Source: Chrysoperla carnea (lineage: Eukaryota > Arthropoda > Insecta > Neuroptera > Chrysopidae). From it: 64,000 nucleotides of DNA. The translations under genes and the position numbers were made by a program. This document shows, piece by piece, positions 47,051 through 58,200 of the stretch; position 1 is the stretch's first letter, and each line of letters opens with the position of its first letter. The stretch is taken from contig NC_058341.1 of assembly GCF_905475395.1 (NCBI RefSeq), forward strand, positions 63,309,501-63,373,500, given 5' to 3'. The notes under the pieces are model-generated. The model worked only from the letters and a program-made list of their open reading frames with translations, ran no database searches and was not told the DNA's origin.

Positions 47051-50000
47051 ACAATTATATATCTATACTGAATGTTTTATATTATTTTATTGTCTTGAAT
47101 TTAGACCTTACAGAAATATTCTGGTTTATTATACAGGGTATAACCAAAAAAATTTAATAACAAAAAAATGTTGAATAGAGGTTTCAAAATTTCTAGCGTT
47201 TTTCGATCTGACCTTCATATTCAACGAGAAATAAAAACCTCCATTTACTATTAGATTATTTTTCGATTTAGTTTTCAAAGTATAAAAGTAAATATTTACA
47301 GACAAATTTTCGTTCAAAGCTCTAAAAGTTAATATCTGATTTTTTTTCGAAATAATAAATTTCTTTCCGGACAAACAGTATAGTCCAGAATACGAGCAAC
47401 TTGCTTTGAAATCATTACTAATCGACTAATTTTCTTTTATCAGCTTCATTTTATTGAGACCCTCAACTTTTGCTACGCGTTAATTAGTAAAACATGGTAA
47501 CTAACAGAATGATTTGATGGTAATCCCGTCAGCACTCGAGCCAACTTTTCGGTAATCTTTAGACACGATAAATATTACGCGCGTTAAATATTCATTAATT
47601 TACTGAGAACGAATTTGAATCAGCGAATAATTTTGGAACAAAATCAAAATAATTATAACCATATCCATTAATTATACCTTAAATATTTATTGAAATAATT
47701 CTTTGCATATTAAAAATGAATGACGCTTACAATTAAATAATCTGTAATTACTCTTCGGAGCTTTATTAAAGGACGTTCAATGATCATTTAAGATTTTAAA
47801 ACAATTTTTAAGCAGTGTTTTTCAGTTTTGAAAATGACGTTTTTGTAGTTTTTTCAAACATTAAACTGTTAATATCTTGAAAACGGTGAACTTTACGAAA
47901 GAATTACTAGGGGCTTTTTTGAGTTTAAGTGTCCCAAAATAACATAGCTTTACTTGGTTCAAAAAATTTACATTTAACTGTTTCTTTGTATGAGGGGGGG
48001 GGTTGTTACAAAATATTGGACCAATATGGCCTAGCTCAACTCCAGCCAGCGCCCGGTCTATAAGAATGGGAAATATTAAGTCATCGCTGTGAAAATATGT
48101 CCAAGTGGAAAAGTTTGAATTGTTTTTAAATCATTAACTCTGCTGCTACATTTAAAGTATTAAGGCGCTGCCTGAAATGATATGAAACATATTACAAGAA
48201 AATAAAATATATATTTATTCAAATTGGTAATTTAGAATAATAATTATACAGTATTTTAAATAAATAATTATAATAATTAATATACAAGCAAATAGAACGG
48301 CCTTGACGAAGGACGAGATAAGTGTCATAATGGTTCGGACAGTAGTGTTTATTGCCATGCATGCTTTGACACAAAGCGACTGAAAATTTTATCTTGGGAT
48401 AAAAAAACCATCCACGATTTGCAAGCAAACCTATCTTGTTGGTTTTCAATGTAATAAATTCATCCTCCAGATTTAATATAGACAAAAAAACTACCCATTA
48501 CCAAAGAAAAAAATCATTTTTTACTTGGTAGGCCTACGCAGTGTAGTTTTAATCTGTAGTTAGATATAAATATTCTCGTATAAATATAAACATACACGTA
48601 AAATATGTATTCCAGTAAAGTTTGTATGCTACAGGAGTTCATCCTCTAGTAAGAGTTGATTCTTCCTAGGTAAATCGACTGTTACTGGTCTTTTCAGTAA
48701 AAGTTGATTAAAGCCGAAAAGTGTTGAAATTTGATCAACATGCACTAGTCAGAGTTAACTATATATATAGGTAAAGTATATTCTCTCTCTGTCTTGAGGT
48801 TTTGCAGCTTATAAAAACAAATAAGAAATGCAAAACATTAATTAATAAGCATTTAATTTACTTAACTTTACTTCCTAAGAAAAGTGTGTTGAACCAAGCA
48901 GAAATGTAATGCAATATTCTTTTTATAATTATAATCGTGTTTGTCGAGCTTAGCGAAATCTTGCCCTATTTTAAACGGTAGGGAAAATTTTGTTTACTCC
49001 AATGAGCTGTTTTTTTTTGTATACTCCAAAAAACGCAAACGTAAGCATACTACAAAAAGTAATTTTTGTTGTTGTATTTATGTTGGGAATAGTTGAAAAT
49101 ATTTTTACTATCTATTTTTCAGGAATAATATTACGAGAATGCTTTTAACGACGTTTATTGTCATGGTCACCACATCGTTTTAACAAATTTAGAAGCATCT
49201 TATGTGAATCTGAAATTTTTTTAAATCCATGAGATTTTTTTAAGTCAAGGGACATACCTTATCAACATTACAAATTAAAAACTGATTCACAATAAAATAA
49301 CCAACAGTTCATTTTTACTCTTAGATTCGGCAGAAATTAAATGAAAAATTGTTAACATAGTCAAGTCTCAAATTCTGTGATACCAAATAATTACATTCTA
49401 GCCGATAATGTTCTTGAGCTCGTCGTATAAGAGCTAAAAATCAATAGGAAAAACATATAGTATTCCTAAATAAACGAAATAAATACCCTTCCCGGAAAAG
49501 TAAAAATAGTCCCGGCAAAATCCGTCATAGAGCGTGCTATAGATATTGTTTAAACTAATTTTTTTGTAACAAATAAGTAATATTGACCGAATTGCTTCGG
49601 GAAATGTAATCTTATAAATGAGGTCAAAATAAATAAAAAATCTTCTTAGACATTTTTCTCTAAACCCTCCATTTTTCGAGTAAAAAATTCGTAAAATTTG
49701 AAAAAACGAAATTTTTACAATTTTCACCCCCCAAAAACTCGATAAAAAAATCAGATTATGTATAAAATTTTTATTTCAGGGTAAAGTTAACTCAACCAGG
49801 TCCCGCAAAATTTTTGGTTTTATTGAATTTTAAATGCTTGATTGTTAAGGCGATCAATATTACTTATTTGTTTAAAAAAAAAATTACTTTAAACAATATC
49901 CTACCAGGTTACCCACCGACAACCTGCACTTTCACGTTCAGGAGCAGATATTAAACGGAATCCTGCAAAACTTTACCGTGTGAAAATTAAGCATGTTCAA

Positions 50001-50193
50001 TGACGAATTTTTCCAGTACTAATATTATTTTTAATGTACCCATATGTAGTCGATTATTATTACGTTAAAATAGTATCAAATAATTAGTTTAATACTTAAT
50101 TGTGCAATCATACTTCGTGTCTTGGATATTTTTATCAACTTTTTGAATAACATCACACAAAACTTGAACTTCTTTTGCCACATGCCTGAATTG
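47051..50193. other. Unannotated stretch
   Basis: No supported gene. A repeat-like block 'atacagggtataacc' lies at 47133. On the minus strand a possible terminal exon (48379-48185) follows a TTTTCAG acceptor and ends in AATAAA, but its reading frame is unclear. The frames at 47129-47374, 48219-48485 and 49434-49727 show no family motifs. Confidence 0.25.
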
Positions 50194-50923
50194 TTATCTT
50201 CGATTTTTTAACACAATACGAATAATTTTAGCTGTGCCTAGAGATGAAATTTTATTACTCTCATTAAAAAATCGATATTCATCATTAGTATTATCATCCA
50301 TTTCATTAATTATGAATTCATTCGGGTTTTCGGTTGTATTTACTGTTATTTCAGTAGATGCATAGTTTTCAGTTGAAACTGTTATTGCTTCTGTAAACTT
50401 AGTGACAAGTTCAATGTGATTTTCAGTTCTATTTTTGGCAGTTACCGTTAGTTTTAAACTCTTTTTTTCCAGGATTCCTCCCGTTAAATTTATCAAGCTT
50501 TGTTGAATTTGTGTGTTTTCAAATACATATAACGTTGTTTCTTCAGGTTTAAGGTGTTTCATTGGTATTATGCTAGTTATTTCAGCTTTCCTGACATTTT
50601 TGATTGTATTATTTGAAGCAATATCTTCAAATTTATGGTCATTTATTTGTGAGTTTTCAATTGTATTGGGCGTGGTTTCTACATTATCCTTGTTTTCTAG
50701 TCTCTTGTTGTCAGGTATACCATTTGTAATATTTGACGTGATTCCTTCAGTTTTAATGATCTCCATTCTTCTGCGTTTACGTCTTGTTGTGTTGTTGTTT
50801 AAGTAAGATGTAAATGTGTCATTTTTTGTTTTGTCCGAATTAATTTTAATTTTACATTTTTTCGATTTTCTTGAACGTCTCTTTGGGTCGTTTGATGAAG
50901 TTTTCTCTACAACTTGACTCCTA
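50194..50923 (-). CDS. Exon 3 of leftward gene: Thr-rich, glycosylation-rich terminal exon
   Basis: Begins after CTTTTAG (a second TAG gives an in-frame NAGNAG-type choice at 50920) and stays open to TAA at 50196-50194, about 243 codons. The start is basic: RSQVV, then KRRSRKSKKCKIKI, and later RRKRRR, which could be a proprotein cleavage site or a nuclear signal. The rest is built from loosely repeated E-T-T..EN..I segments such as ETTPNTIENSQI, AITVSTENYASTEITV and NTTENPNEFI. Sequons include NDT, NNT, NIT, NLT, NRT, NTT and NES. The ATG-initiated frame at 50766 is only part of the exon; the open frame extends upstream with no ATG, to a stop at 50955-50953 beyond the acceptor. Confidence 0.55.
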
Positions 50924-53900
50924 CTAAAAGATTCAAATTTATTTAAATTATGTCATTTGGATTTCAACATTTCTTTTATTGACGTTCGCTTGGTTATATT
51001 TAATTAAAGAAGTGAGAGTTCTAGTAAACCAATGTGGCACTGAACCACAGAGAGTGTATATACGAGTGCATATACATAGTCATCATACACTCTCTCTTGC
51101 TCGGAGCCACTTTAGAATAGAACTCTACATTAGATTTTGTAGCCTCCCTTAATAGTATGGTTTTAGTTACATTTTATTTAATTTATTCACAATTTTTTTT
51201 CCGAATTGTTTATTTCTTTTTAAAATTCAAGATAGTAACTTTAGTACTTTTAAATTTGTCAATCAAGTCGTGCTCTAATAATTCGTTGTGTATAATGAAA
51301 AACAAAGTACAAAATAAAATTCTACGCATTTATCCAAAGTCTTTTTATACCATGCATGTATGTAATATGCAAGGTATACTAAATTTAGTCCCAAGTTTGT
51401 AACGCTTAAAAATAGGTGTTCATAGAATCACCTAATTAGTCCATTTCCGGTTGTCCGTCCGTCCGTCCGTCTGTGGACACGATAAATCAAAAACGAAAAA
51501 AGAAGACGTAAAAAGTGAGGTCGAGTTCGTAAATGAGCATCATAGGTCAATGGGGTCTTGGGTCCGTAGGATCCATCATGTAAACCGTTAGAGATAAAAC
51601 AAAAGTTTAAATGTAAAAAATGTTCCTTATCAAAAAATAAACAACTTTTACTTGAAACATTTTTTCGTAAACATCACTGTTTACCCGTGAGGGCGCCAAT
51701 TTGGCGGAAATTTTATAGTATGTACCATACTTGAATATCAGTTATGTATGTGTGACATGCATGTATGTGTTATGTGATAAAGAAATCAACACTATGCATG
51801 GTATTTCAACAATTAATTCAGTCAATTGTTTGTTTTCACTTGTTATTATTATCTTATATATTATTAGTCTTGCAAATTTTTTTCTACCCTATCCTTATCT
51901 TCCTTATTAATTTATCAAATTCATCTTTCATTTTCAAGCTTATTATGTCTGGGTTTGACGAAAAATATACTCACGATCTAAAAATGTATCGCTTAGGATA
52001 AAACACGCAAGACAAATAATTTGAATGAAAAAATATAATAAATTTAATAAATAAATTTAAATAACAAGTTTGCCTACTAAACATGTTAGTTTTTACAGAT
52101 GCTCTCCTAATACTCTAGACGTATAATACTCAAAACATTATTGGGCAAATATGTTAGTTTTTACAGATGTTCTCCTAATACTCTATACAAATAATTACTA
52201 TTTTTAATACATGTTCTCCTAATATTAATTTAAGAACTTTTTTCACCACTTTTCTTCCAAATTTGTTGTTTGTTGTTTTAAGGCACGGGTACAGGGTAGC
52301 CTCGGTTTATGATAGCTACGGGAGCGCAATTCCTCACGGGTCGAACTAGTATGTTTGGTTTATTTACTAAAAAGAGAACTCTGTATGCAGTTATCAACCC
52401 TTACAACTATCATTTATTTATTAAAGGCAATTGTGAGAGGCTTTTCTTAGGAAATACAATTTTAGAATAACATTGCGTTAAAATATCTCAACAACGAAAA
52501 GGCCAATTATTTGTATTTTTTGTTTAACTCGGAACGAATACAGGCAGTTAGTTTTGTTTTTAGAATTACAAAACTTGAACAGAAATTACAATTACAAAAT
52601 TACAAAACAATTACAAAAAAACGAACTTTAATTAAATTTTTCTAGAGTAAGAGACGGTCAAACGACTTTCACAAAAACATTTTTCGTAATTGTATTATAA
52701 TATTTTTAATATGTATAAAAAAAGTTTAGATTTTTCTGAAACTATGCCTATACGAGACAATAACCTTAACAAGGGAACTTTTATTTTGTGGCAAATTTGT
52801 TCCCTAAACTATAACTTTTGGTACGTACCTGATTTTAGGTATTTTTAGGTTAAAATGTTTCAATAATTGAAATAATATATTTTTTACAGATTCTTATTTT
52901 TAATTAACAAAATGAACTTTCTCGTTTTAAGAGTTTTGGAGAAAAGCTAAAAAAACATTGTCCTCTTTTTACCCCTTAAAATTATCAGATTGGATTCGTA
53001 CGAAATGATACTCAATAATCCAATAACCGACCTACTAAGCGAAAACCTACTGTCTCTATATGCAGTTTAGAAGAAAAGCTACTAAGAGCTTTTCTCCGAA
53101 AGTAGAAAGCATAGAATGTTGCCAGTTGATTAGTGAGTTCGGGTTGTTTGCCTCTAGGTTTTTTTTTGACAATCCCATTTGATAATAGATATTTATGGGA
53201 CCCATCGAGATATAAATGTTAACGAAAAAATATCTCTCTTTTCAAAAAATATATAATATACAGGATATCTTTTTTAAGTTGACATAAGCTTGAAACTCGA
53301 AAAATAACTTTTATCGATAAAAATGCTTCCAGGGAAAAATTTTGGGTGTGTAGACGCACATCTTACGCAGACATTTTGAACCAAGTTTTCAAGCTCAATG
53401 AAAAGTTCACTTTACTCCGTAACTGATAATCGATAGATGACTTTCAATTAGAAAGTTGTTATTGATTAAAAAAGTAACGCAAACCGTAAAGTTTAGGCAA
53501 AAACGGACTTAAAAGTTTTACTCCAAATAGTTTTTTCGTATAAAATGATATAATTGCTCTAAGCATAATATATATAATATTTATATTTATTTCAATAATC
53601 AGTTTCAAATTACGTTATGCCTAAACATCCCGTAACTTAAAAAAGCACCTATATATATTTGCGAAATTTACTTACTTTACTTCTGTACTATTCATTCCTG
53701 TTTTCTCAGCATTCACGAATCTTCGACCAAGCTGGTGATAATGTAGTTACTTTTGTTTCATAGCTCTCTAAAGGTTTTGTTGACGAAGAGAGGTTCTTTG
53801 TTATAATTATTGTTTTACTTATTCCTGTTTTTATACCATTTAAATATCCAAGAGCGGGTACAGTTGTTTCATCAGGTTCTTTGTTTGCTGTATATGTTAT

Positions 53901-56900
53901 TGATGATTCGAGTTCTAATATAGTTCTTGTGTTTATCGCACTTGTAATTGTATCATTTGAAGACCCCCAACTCTTAGGTGTTGTTATGATTAGTTTTTCT
54001 GAAATTGTTCTATTTTCGCTTAAACGTTTGAAATGAGCACTCTCATTACAGCCATAGCATTTTTCTGTATCGTTATTATTTGTTCTTTTATGCATAGCTA
54101 TCGACTCAGACTAAAAATAAAAATAGATAGATCATTAGATCAAAAGTAAACTAAAATGACCTCATTTGAATAAAATTATAGTCAAGTTAATGTGTCGAAA
54201 AATTTATAAAGCAGTGTATGGTATTTATAAAATTCATATCCAACCAAAAAGCATTTATCAAATTCATAATTTAAAATTTTTTGCTTTTTTAATTGATGAA
54301 GTTTGTGGTTAATGGACAAAAATATGAAGTTAAACTAAAACTAAACTAAACAAATATCATCCGGTGCCCCGTGACTCGATGAACATAGGCTAGGAGAATA
54401 TTCTTTGGACAATTTTAAGTCTAAAGTGCCTTATATACTTTTGTCCAAAACCAAATAGTCAAGGAATTATGTGCACTATTAAATTTAATCAAAAAAGACA
54501 TTGTTGAGTAAATTAGTTTAATGTTTTATTAAATGAATTTTTGTAATTGTAATTGAAATTTTGGTGCAAAATATCTCCCCGCTGCATCACAACACTTTAT
54601 TGCTCTTTATTCATTTGGTTAAAAAAATGGGGTTATCTGGAAAGTTTTCTGAGATTTTGGAAAATGGATGATTTTATAGGTTTTGAGGCTCTTTTCGAAT
54701 TTCCACTTTGTCACCTCGCATCTTTGCCATTCGCTCCCTATTAGAAAAATGGTGTAGAAAAGCCATTTTTTAACTATATCTTCCTTCCGAGTCATACATA
54801 TGAAATTAAACGAGAGAAAATTTACTACAATTTATGTCGTTAGCTTTTTTTTTTCTTAAATTCAAAAGTTACGGCGTACGAGTTCCGCAAAGTGTTGTTT
54901 AACTCGTGGTTATGCTGAATAACACATTTACATACTAAATTATGGTATAGTGAGTGTAACACACTATTATTCATCAACGCTAGCATATATGTTTCTTATA
55001 TTTACGAAATATATACTATGAGTTCTAGGTATCAAGGGTACTAGAATTCTAACCTTGGTAGGTATAAGGGAATGGGTCGTGTTTATGTTGGGCTCCCCTC
55101 TCTTCCTTGTAGGAAACATCGGCCGACAGAACGCAATGGAATATTAAGTCTAAGTCATTTTGGATTTAGTGGATTTTCTTAGACGCATGGCTTCTAATAA
55201 AGAAAATTGTTTTATTTGCGATAATCTAATAACTAATGGAGAAGTAGCTGAAGTAGGACAATAATTAATTAGTGATCAGGGTAGATTCGTAAGTCGAATG
55301 CAAAACGAATAGACAATAAGTGCAAACTTTCGGAGGGTCTGACATCTATAATGGTTCATGAAGTATGACGAAAACGATATAATAATGAGAAGTTGATCGC
55401 TGCATCATTGCGGAGAGGAAGCGATATTCCCATTCCTCAACTAAATTTGCGATCCACGCATCAAATATTCTCATTTAAAGAACACTGTTTTTTGAGTGCT
55501 GATGAATAAACAGGCGAGTTTATAGCAAAACAAAAACAGACACGCTTTTGTGTCGTAATGTTGTGTACAGTGTACGTAAGTTATAGATGAAAAATACTGT
55601 TTCAGAATTTGCTAAAACTCTTCATGATGATTGAGGTCGAGAGATTGTTGAGCGTCTCGAGCATGTTCCTGATTTGGTTGCAGCCGATTAACAAACTGCA
55701 AACTGAGCCGATTTTGAAGAACATTGCCTTCTTCAGTTTTTTCGGGTACGGAACCTTAAATTCGCACTGGAAACATACCTTAGAACTCTATTTATGAAAT
55801 TACCTTTCAAACGAAATAAAAAAAATCAAAATCGGTTCATCCGTTTAGGCGCTACTATGCCACAGATGGACAGACAGACACACACACATAGCGATCAAAC
55901 TTATAACACCCCTTTTTTGGTTCGGTTGTTAAAAGATATAGCCAGTCAGAATATTTCTGTAACAGACAGTGTCAGTCGCCGATTAAAGAGTGCGCCTTGT
56001 CCTTCTATATTAACGACGCGCTCAGTAAATTTTAAAACATACATTATTACAATTAAATATTAAATGCATTCATATACTAATATTCATAATTCACATTTCA
56101 AAAAAATTAAAAAAAAAAGTCATTAATTTAGAAGGACAAGGCCAATCTTTAATCGGCAACTAACACTCTCTGTTACAGAAATATACTGACTGAAAATCTA
56201 CTGCTTGCTAATTAATTTTCAGGTTTTAGAAAGTAGCTGCAAAGTAAAATTTTTGTTTAAAACTTAAAGCCACCTCCGCGCAAAACACTGAAACCGACTG
56301 ACGCGACGACAGGCTATTTTTCTACTTCACCTATATAACGTAAGTATTACAAAATCATCGGTTTCTGATTTTGTCGCAGACCTCTTAGACTAATACACTT
56401 AAACAACTAAAAGATATACATTCGAATGTTGATATTCTTTTCTTAAAGAGGGCTTTGTGTGTTTATTTTGGGTTGCTATGAAACTTGTTTTATTATTCAA
56501 CAAGTGAAATCTACAAAATTTAAAAAAACTCCGACAAATTTTTCAGGTACGGAAATCTAAACTCGCATTTGAAACATATCTAAGAACACTATCCATTAAA
56601 TTGCATTTTTCCTTAAAGTCTTTTTTTTTTTATTAATTTTAGTTTACTCGGGTACGGAACCTTAAATTCGCACTTGAAACACTCAAATAGTTAAGAACAC
56701 TCTTCATTAAATTTCCTTCAAACAAAAAACAAAAAAAATGGGTTCTTCCGTTTAGGCGATACGATGCCACAGACCAACAGGCAAACAGACACACAGACAG
56801 AAACTCACACATAGCGGTCAAACTTATAAAACTCCTTTTTTAGTTCGGGAGTTAAAGAGAGTAGTAGATTCATATAGATTAAAAAATGAATATAGATGCT

Positions 56901-58200
56901 GCAAACAAAATTTTGATATCGGTATTCATAACCACCTTAAGTAAGGCAACATAAGGCTAATTGGGACTAGTAAACCGTACGAGATCTTCTATAAAACGCT
57001 TGGCCTTATATTCATTTCGATACATATGTGACAAAATTCTTTTGATCATACAATGCTGTCACTTCCCAATATCAATATAACCTAGAAGAAAATCAGTTTT
57101 TTAAATAAATTTTTAAGTGTGAAATAAAAATGGAAAGATCTTATTAAGGAGATACTAAAGAGTGGTTTTATCATTAAGAAAATTTTTTTTTTTTTTTTAT
57201 TAAAAACTTTCTTTTAAATTTTTATAAGACACACAGACAAAAAAAAAGCTTTAAATGTGCCTAATTACTTTTAAAGACTAGTATAGCATTCAAACAAATT
57301 GACGGCAATTAACAATCAACTCTCTTTCAATCTGGTGTAAACCGTCATCTTCAAGAAGATCTGAATAGAAGCAGGAAGGTAATTAGTACCGGCCAGTTTG
57401 CTTGAATATTACACTAGTATTTAAAATTAACTTTGCACACTTAATATGAATTTTTTCGTGGCTGTAAACTTGAATAAAATATTGAATAATCATAAACAAT
57501 CTGACGGCTTGGATAGAAATATTTAGAAATCGACTGTATTTCAGTTATTATTTAACATACCTGTATTTATTATTTACAGATATATTATTTAGTTTAAAAC
57601 ATGCAATTAAAATAGAGTTAAAAAAAATTTGTAGGACCTTTACTAATAGTCTTTGTTTATGCATATGGTAGGAAATGAATATATCAATACATTGAGACAT
57701 ATAAAAATGACCGAAGATAAATATACAGGGAAAGAAATGATCAATAATAAGGGGATAGATATTACAGTGATACATGTGTCTGGAAATGAAGAGAAAGTTT
57801 ACAAATCTTGTCGAATTCCTGCAAAATCCGTTGGATTTAGTGTTCTTTAAAAATGTCTTATAATTATATATACATATATAAATTCACTTTTAGGCTATAT
57901 ACATATGCAGGTGGTTATTAAAATCATTTGAAATATTCGTTGCTGGAAGATGCCTTAGTCAATTTAGACTATACAATAATTCAAAAAGAGACGACGTATA
58001 CAGCAAATATGGGTCAGATTTAAAAAAGCTGTGAACTGATTTATAACGAATTCTCAACATACGAGTTATATTCACACTAGACTAGTTTTTTTTAATTTAG
58101 TACCCCTTTTAAATCATATAAAATATTAGGTGAAACTTACCATCAAAATAAGAAATGTAATAATTATAAGAATTGTTTTTAATGGAGACAACAATGTCAT
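50194..58200 (-). CDS. Leftward gene for secreted Asn/Thr-rich protein (three-exon model)
   Basis: Model: exon 1 58200-58141, exon 2 54110-53676, exon 3 50923-50194. Exon 1 is a signal peptide; exons 2 and 3 are rich in Asn, Thr, Ser, Glu and Lys with many N-x-S/T sequons, and few cysteines. Intron 1 is phase 0 on both sides. Intron 2 is phase 2 on both sides if the frame at the end of exon 2 is the one leading into the GTAAGT donor. One extra base (or two missing) between 53746 and 53709 breaks that frame. As it stands, exon 2 stops at TGA 53708-53706. The gene may therefore be a pseudogene, may contain a sequencing error, or may be two transcripts. Its partner is the rightward gene at 61385, which shares order and motifs. 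I do not recognise the family and give no function. Confidence 0.45.
51010..51125. ncRNA. Imperfect ~115-base hairpin, microRNA-like
   Basis: The arms 'agagttctagtaaacc', 'gtggcact' and 'agagagtgtat' pair with 'atacactctctct', 'agccactt' and 'gaatagaactct' across a small loop. The fold has internal mismatches like a precursor hairpin. It lies in intron 2 of the leftward gene. It could equally be a small MITE. Confidence 0.3.
51340..51850 (+). repeat. Dispersed repeat family R1, copy 6 (near full length)
   Basis: Runs from 'ttataccatgcatgtatg' to 'tgttttcacttgtt', with 'agtcccaagtttgtaacg', 'tagtccatttccggttg' and a GTCC run at 51449-51470. The frames at 51157-51402 and 51765-52001 overlap it. 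Confidence 0.8.
52083..52215. repeat. Short tandem repeat, period ~68
   Basis: 'atgttagtttttacagatg' followed by 'tctcctaatactcta' at 52083 and again at 52151, with a third partial unit ('tgttctcctaata') near 52204. Confidence 0.85.
52216..53256. other. Unannotated stretch (intron 2 of leftward gene)
   Basis: No further exon or repeat recognised. Confidence 0.3.
53257..53656. mobile_element. MITE with ACAGGATATC ends, partner of 30773-31020
   Basis: The left end 'atacaggatatcttttttaa' and the right end, whose complement contains 'ggtgcttttttaagttac', are imperfect inverted repeats. The interior matches 30773-31020. It lies directly downstream of exon 2 of the leftward gene. Confidence 0.65.
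53676..54110 (-). CDS. Exon 2 of leftward gene: Asn/Thr-rich segment
   Basis: Starts after the acceptor TTTTTATTTTTAG with SESIAMHKRTNNNDTEKC, followed by a single C-x2-C (CYGC). Sequons are seen at NES, NRT, NDT and NLS. Thr/Ser-rich blocks such as NDTITSAINT and TKPLESYETKVTTLSP follow. The frame stops at TGA 53708-53706 after KIREC. A frame one base over (RRFVNAEKTGMNSTEV) runs on, without a stop, to a strong donor (AA|GTAAGT, exon end 53676) in phase 2. The SESI...IAM.K start resembles residues near 63540 of the rightward gene. Confidence 0.5.
54111..55139. other. Unannotated stretch (intron 1 of leftward gene)
   Basis: No gene recognised. Confidence 0.3.
55140..55690 (+). pseudogene. 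Decayed insect zinc-binding protein of transposon type
   Basis: Reading across stops and shifts gives KENCFICDNLITNGEVAEVG, then KYDENDII, then FSFKEHCFLSADE, QKQTRFCVV, and finally SEFAKTLHDD and ERLEHVPDLVAAD. The order CxxC..., FSFKEHCxxC, ...LVAADAxYH is one I associate with an uncharacterised, high-copy insect protein family linked to retroelements. The second Cys of the FKEHC block is already Ser. Several stops make the copy non-functional. Its end is cut by a repeat at about 55690. It lies in intron 1 of the leftward gene, on the other strand. Confidence 0.6.
55690..55940 (+). repeat. Retroelement 3' end repeat, copy 1
   Basis: Contains 'ggtacggaaccttaaattcg', 'aaatcggttcatccgtttag', 'gctactatgccacag', a run of 'cagacaca' units, and 'caaacttataacacccctt'. 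This arrangement is common at 3' ends of insect LINE/SINE repeats. Related copies are at 56540-56620 and 56640-56860. The frames at 55609-55797 and 55794-56063 are repeat sequence. Confidence 0.7.
55943..56192. mobile_element. 250-bp MITE with CAGTCAG ends
   Basis: The left arm ('cagtcagaatatttctgtaa', 'gattaaagagtgcgccttgt') and right arm ('acaaggccaatctttaatc', 'ttacagaaatatactgactg') pair over about 75 bases. Confidence 0.8.
56193..56539. other. Unannotated stretch
   Basis: Nothing recognised. Confidence 0.3.
56540..56860 (+). repeat. Retroelement 3' end repeat, copies 2 and 3
   Basis: A short copy ('ggtacggaaatctaaactcg', 56546) is followed by a fuller one ('ggtacggaaccttaaattcg', 56651), with 'cgtttaggcgatacgatgcc', 'cagacacacagac' and 'caaacttataaaactcc'. 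Confidence 0.7.
56861..57649. other. Unannotated AT-rich stretch
   Basis: No exon or repeat recognised. Confidence 0.3.
57650..57850 (+). CDS. Candidate exon related to the Asn/Thr-rich family (antisense)
   Basis: A 66-codon frame opens directly after an acceptor-like TTTACTAATAG (phase 0, which also has a TACTAAT branch-site look) and ends in TAA at 57850. Its segment GNEYINTLRHIKMTED...KYTG...IDITVIHVSG lines up loosely with TNRILKDLHRYPSFETVQKY followed by SISVHISE in the rightward gene. No upstream signal-peptide exon was found. It lies antisense within intron 1 of the leftward gene. It may be a decayed third member. Similarity is weak and low-complexity. Confidence 0.25.
   Translation, partial: SLFMHMVGNEYINTLRHIKMTEDKYTGKEMINNKGIDITVIHVSGNEEKVYKSCRIPAKSVGFSVL
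57851..58140. other. Unannotated stretch (intron 1 of leftward gene)
   Basis: Nothing recognised between the candidate exon and exon 1. Confidence 0.3.
58141..58200 (-). CDS. Exon 1 of leftward gene: signal peptide
   Basis: Twenty codons, starting at ATG 58200-58198, encode MTLLSPLKT and then ILIIITFLILM, a short n-region with one Lys and a long hydrophobic core. The exon ends exactly at a GTAAGT donor (58140-58135) in phase 0. Just upstream are a TCAGCT initiator-like site and an AAATAAAA stretch about 25 bases before it. Too short to appear as an open frame by length. Confidence 0.55.

Noticed and set aside
50764..50766. ATG at 50766 (-) as a gene start
   Set aside because: The frame is open for about 50 codons upstream to an acceptor site with the same composition, so this is an internal Met of a terminal exon.
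50513..50806. 97-codon plus-strand frame with a hydrophobic translation
   Set aside because: It is the antisense of the Thr-rich exon at 50923-50194; Asn/Glu/Lys codons read backwards give Ile/Phe/Leu.
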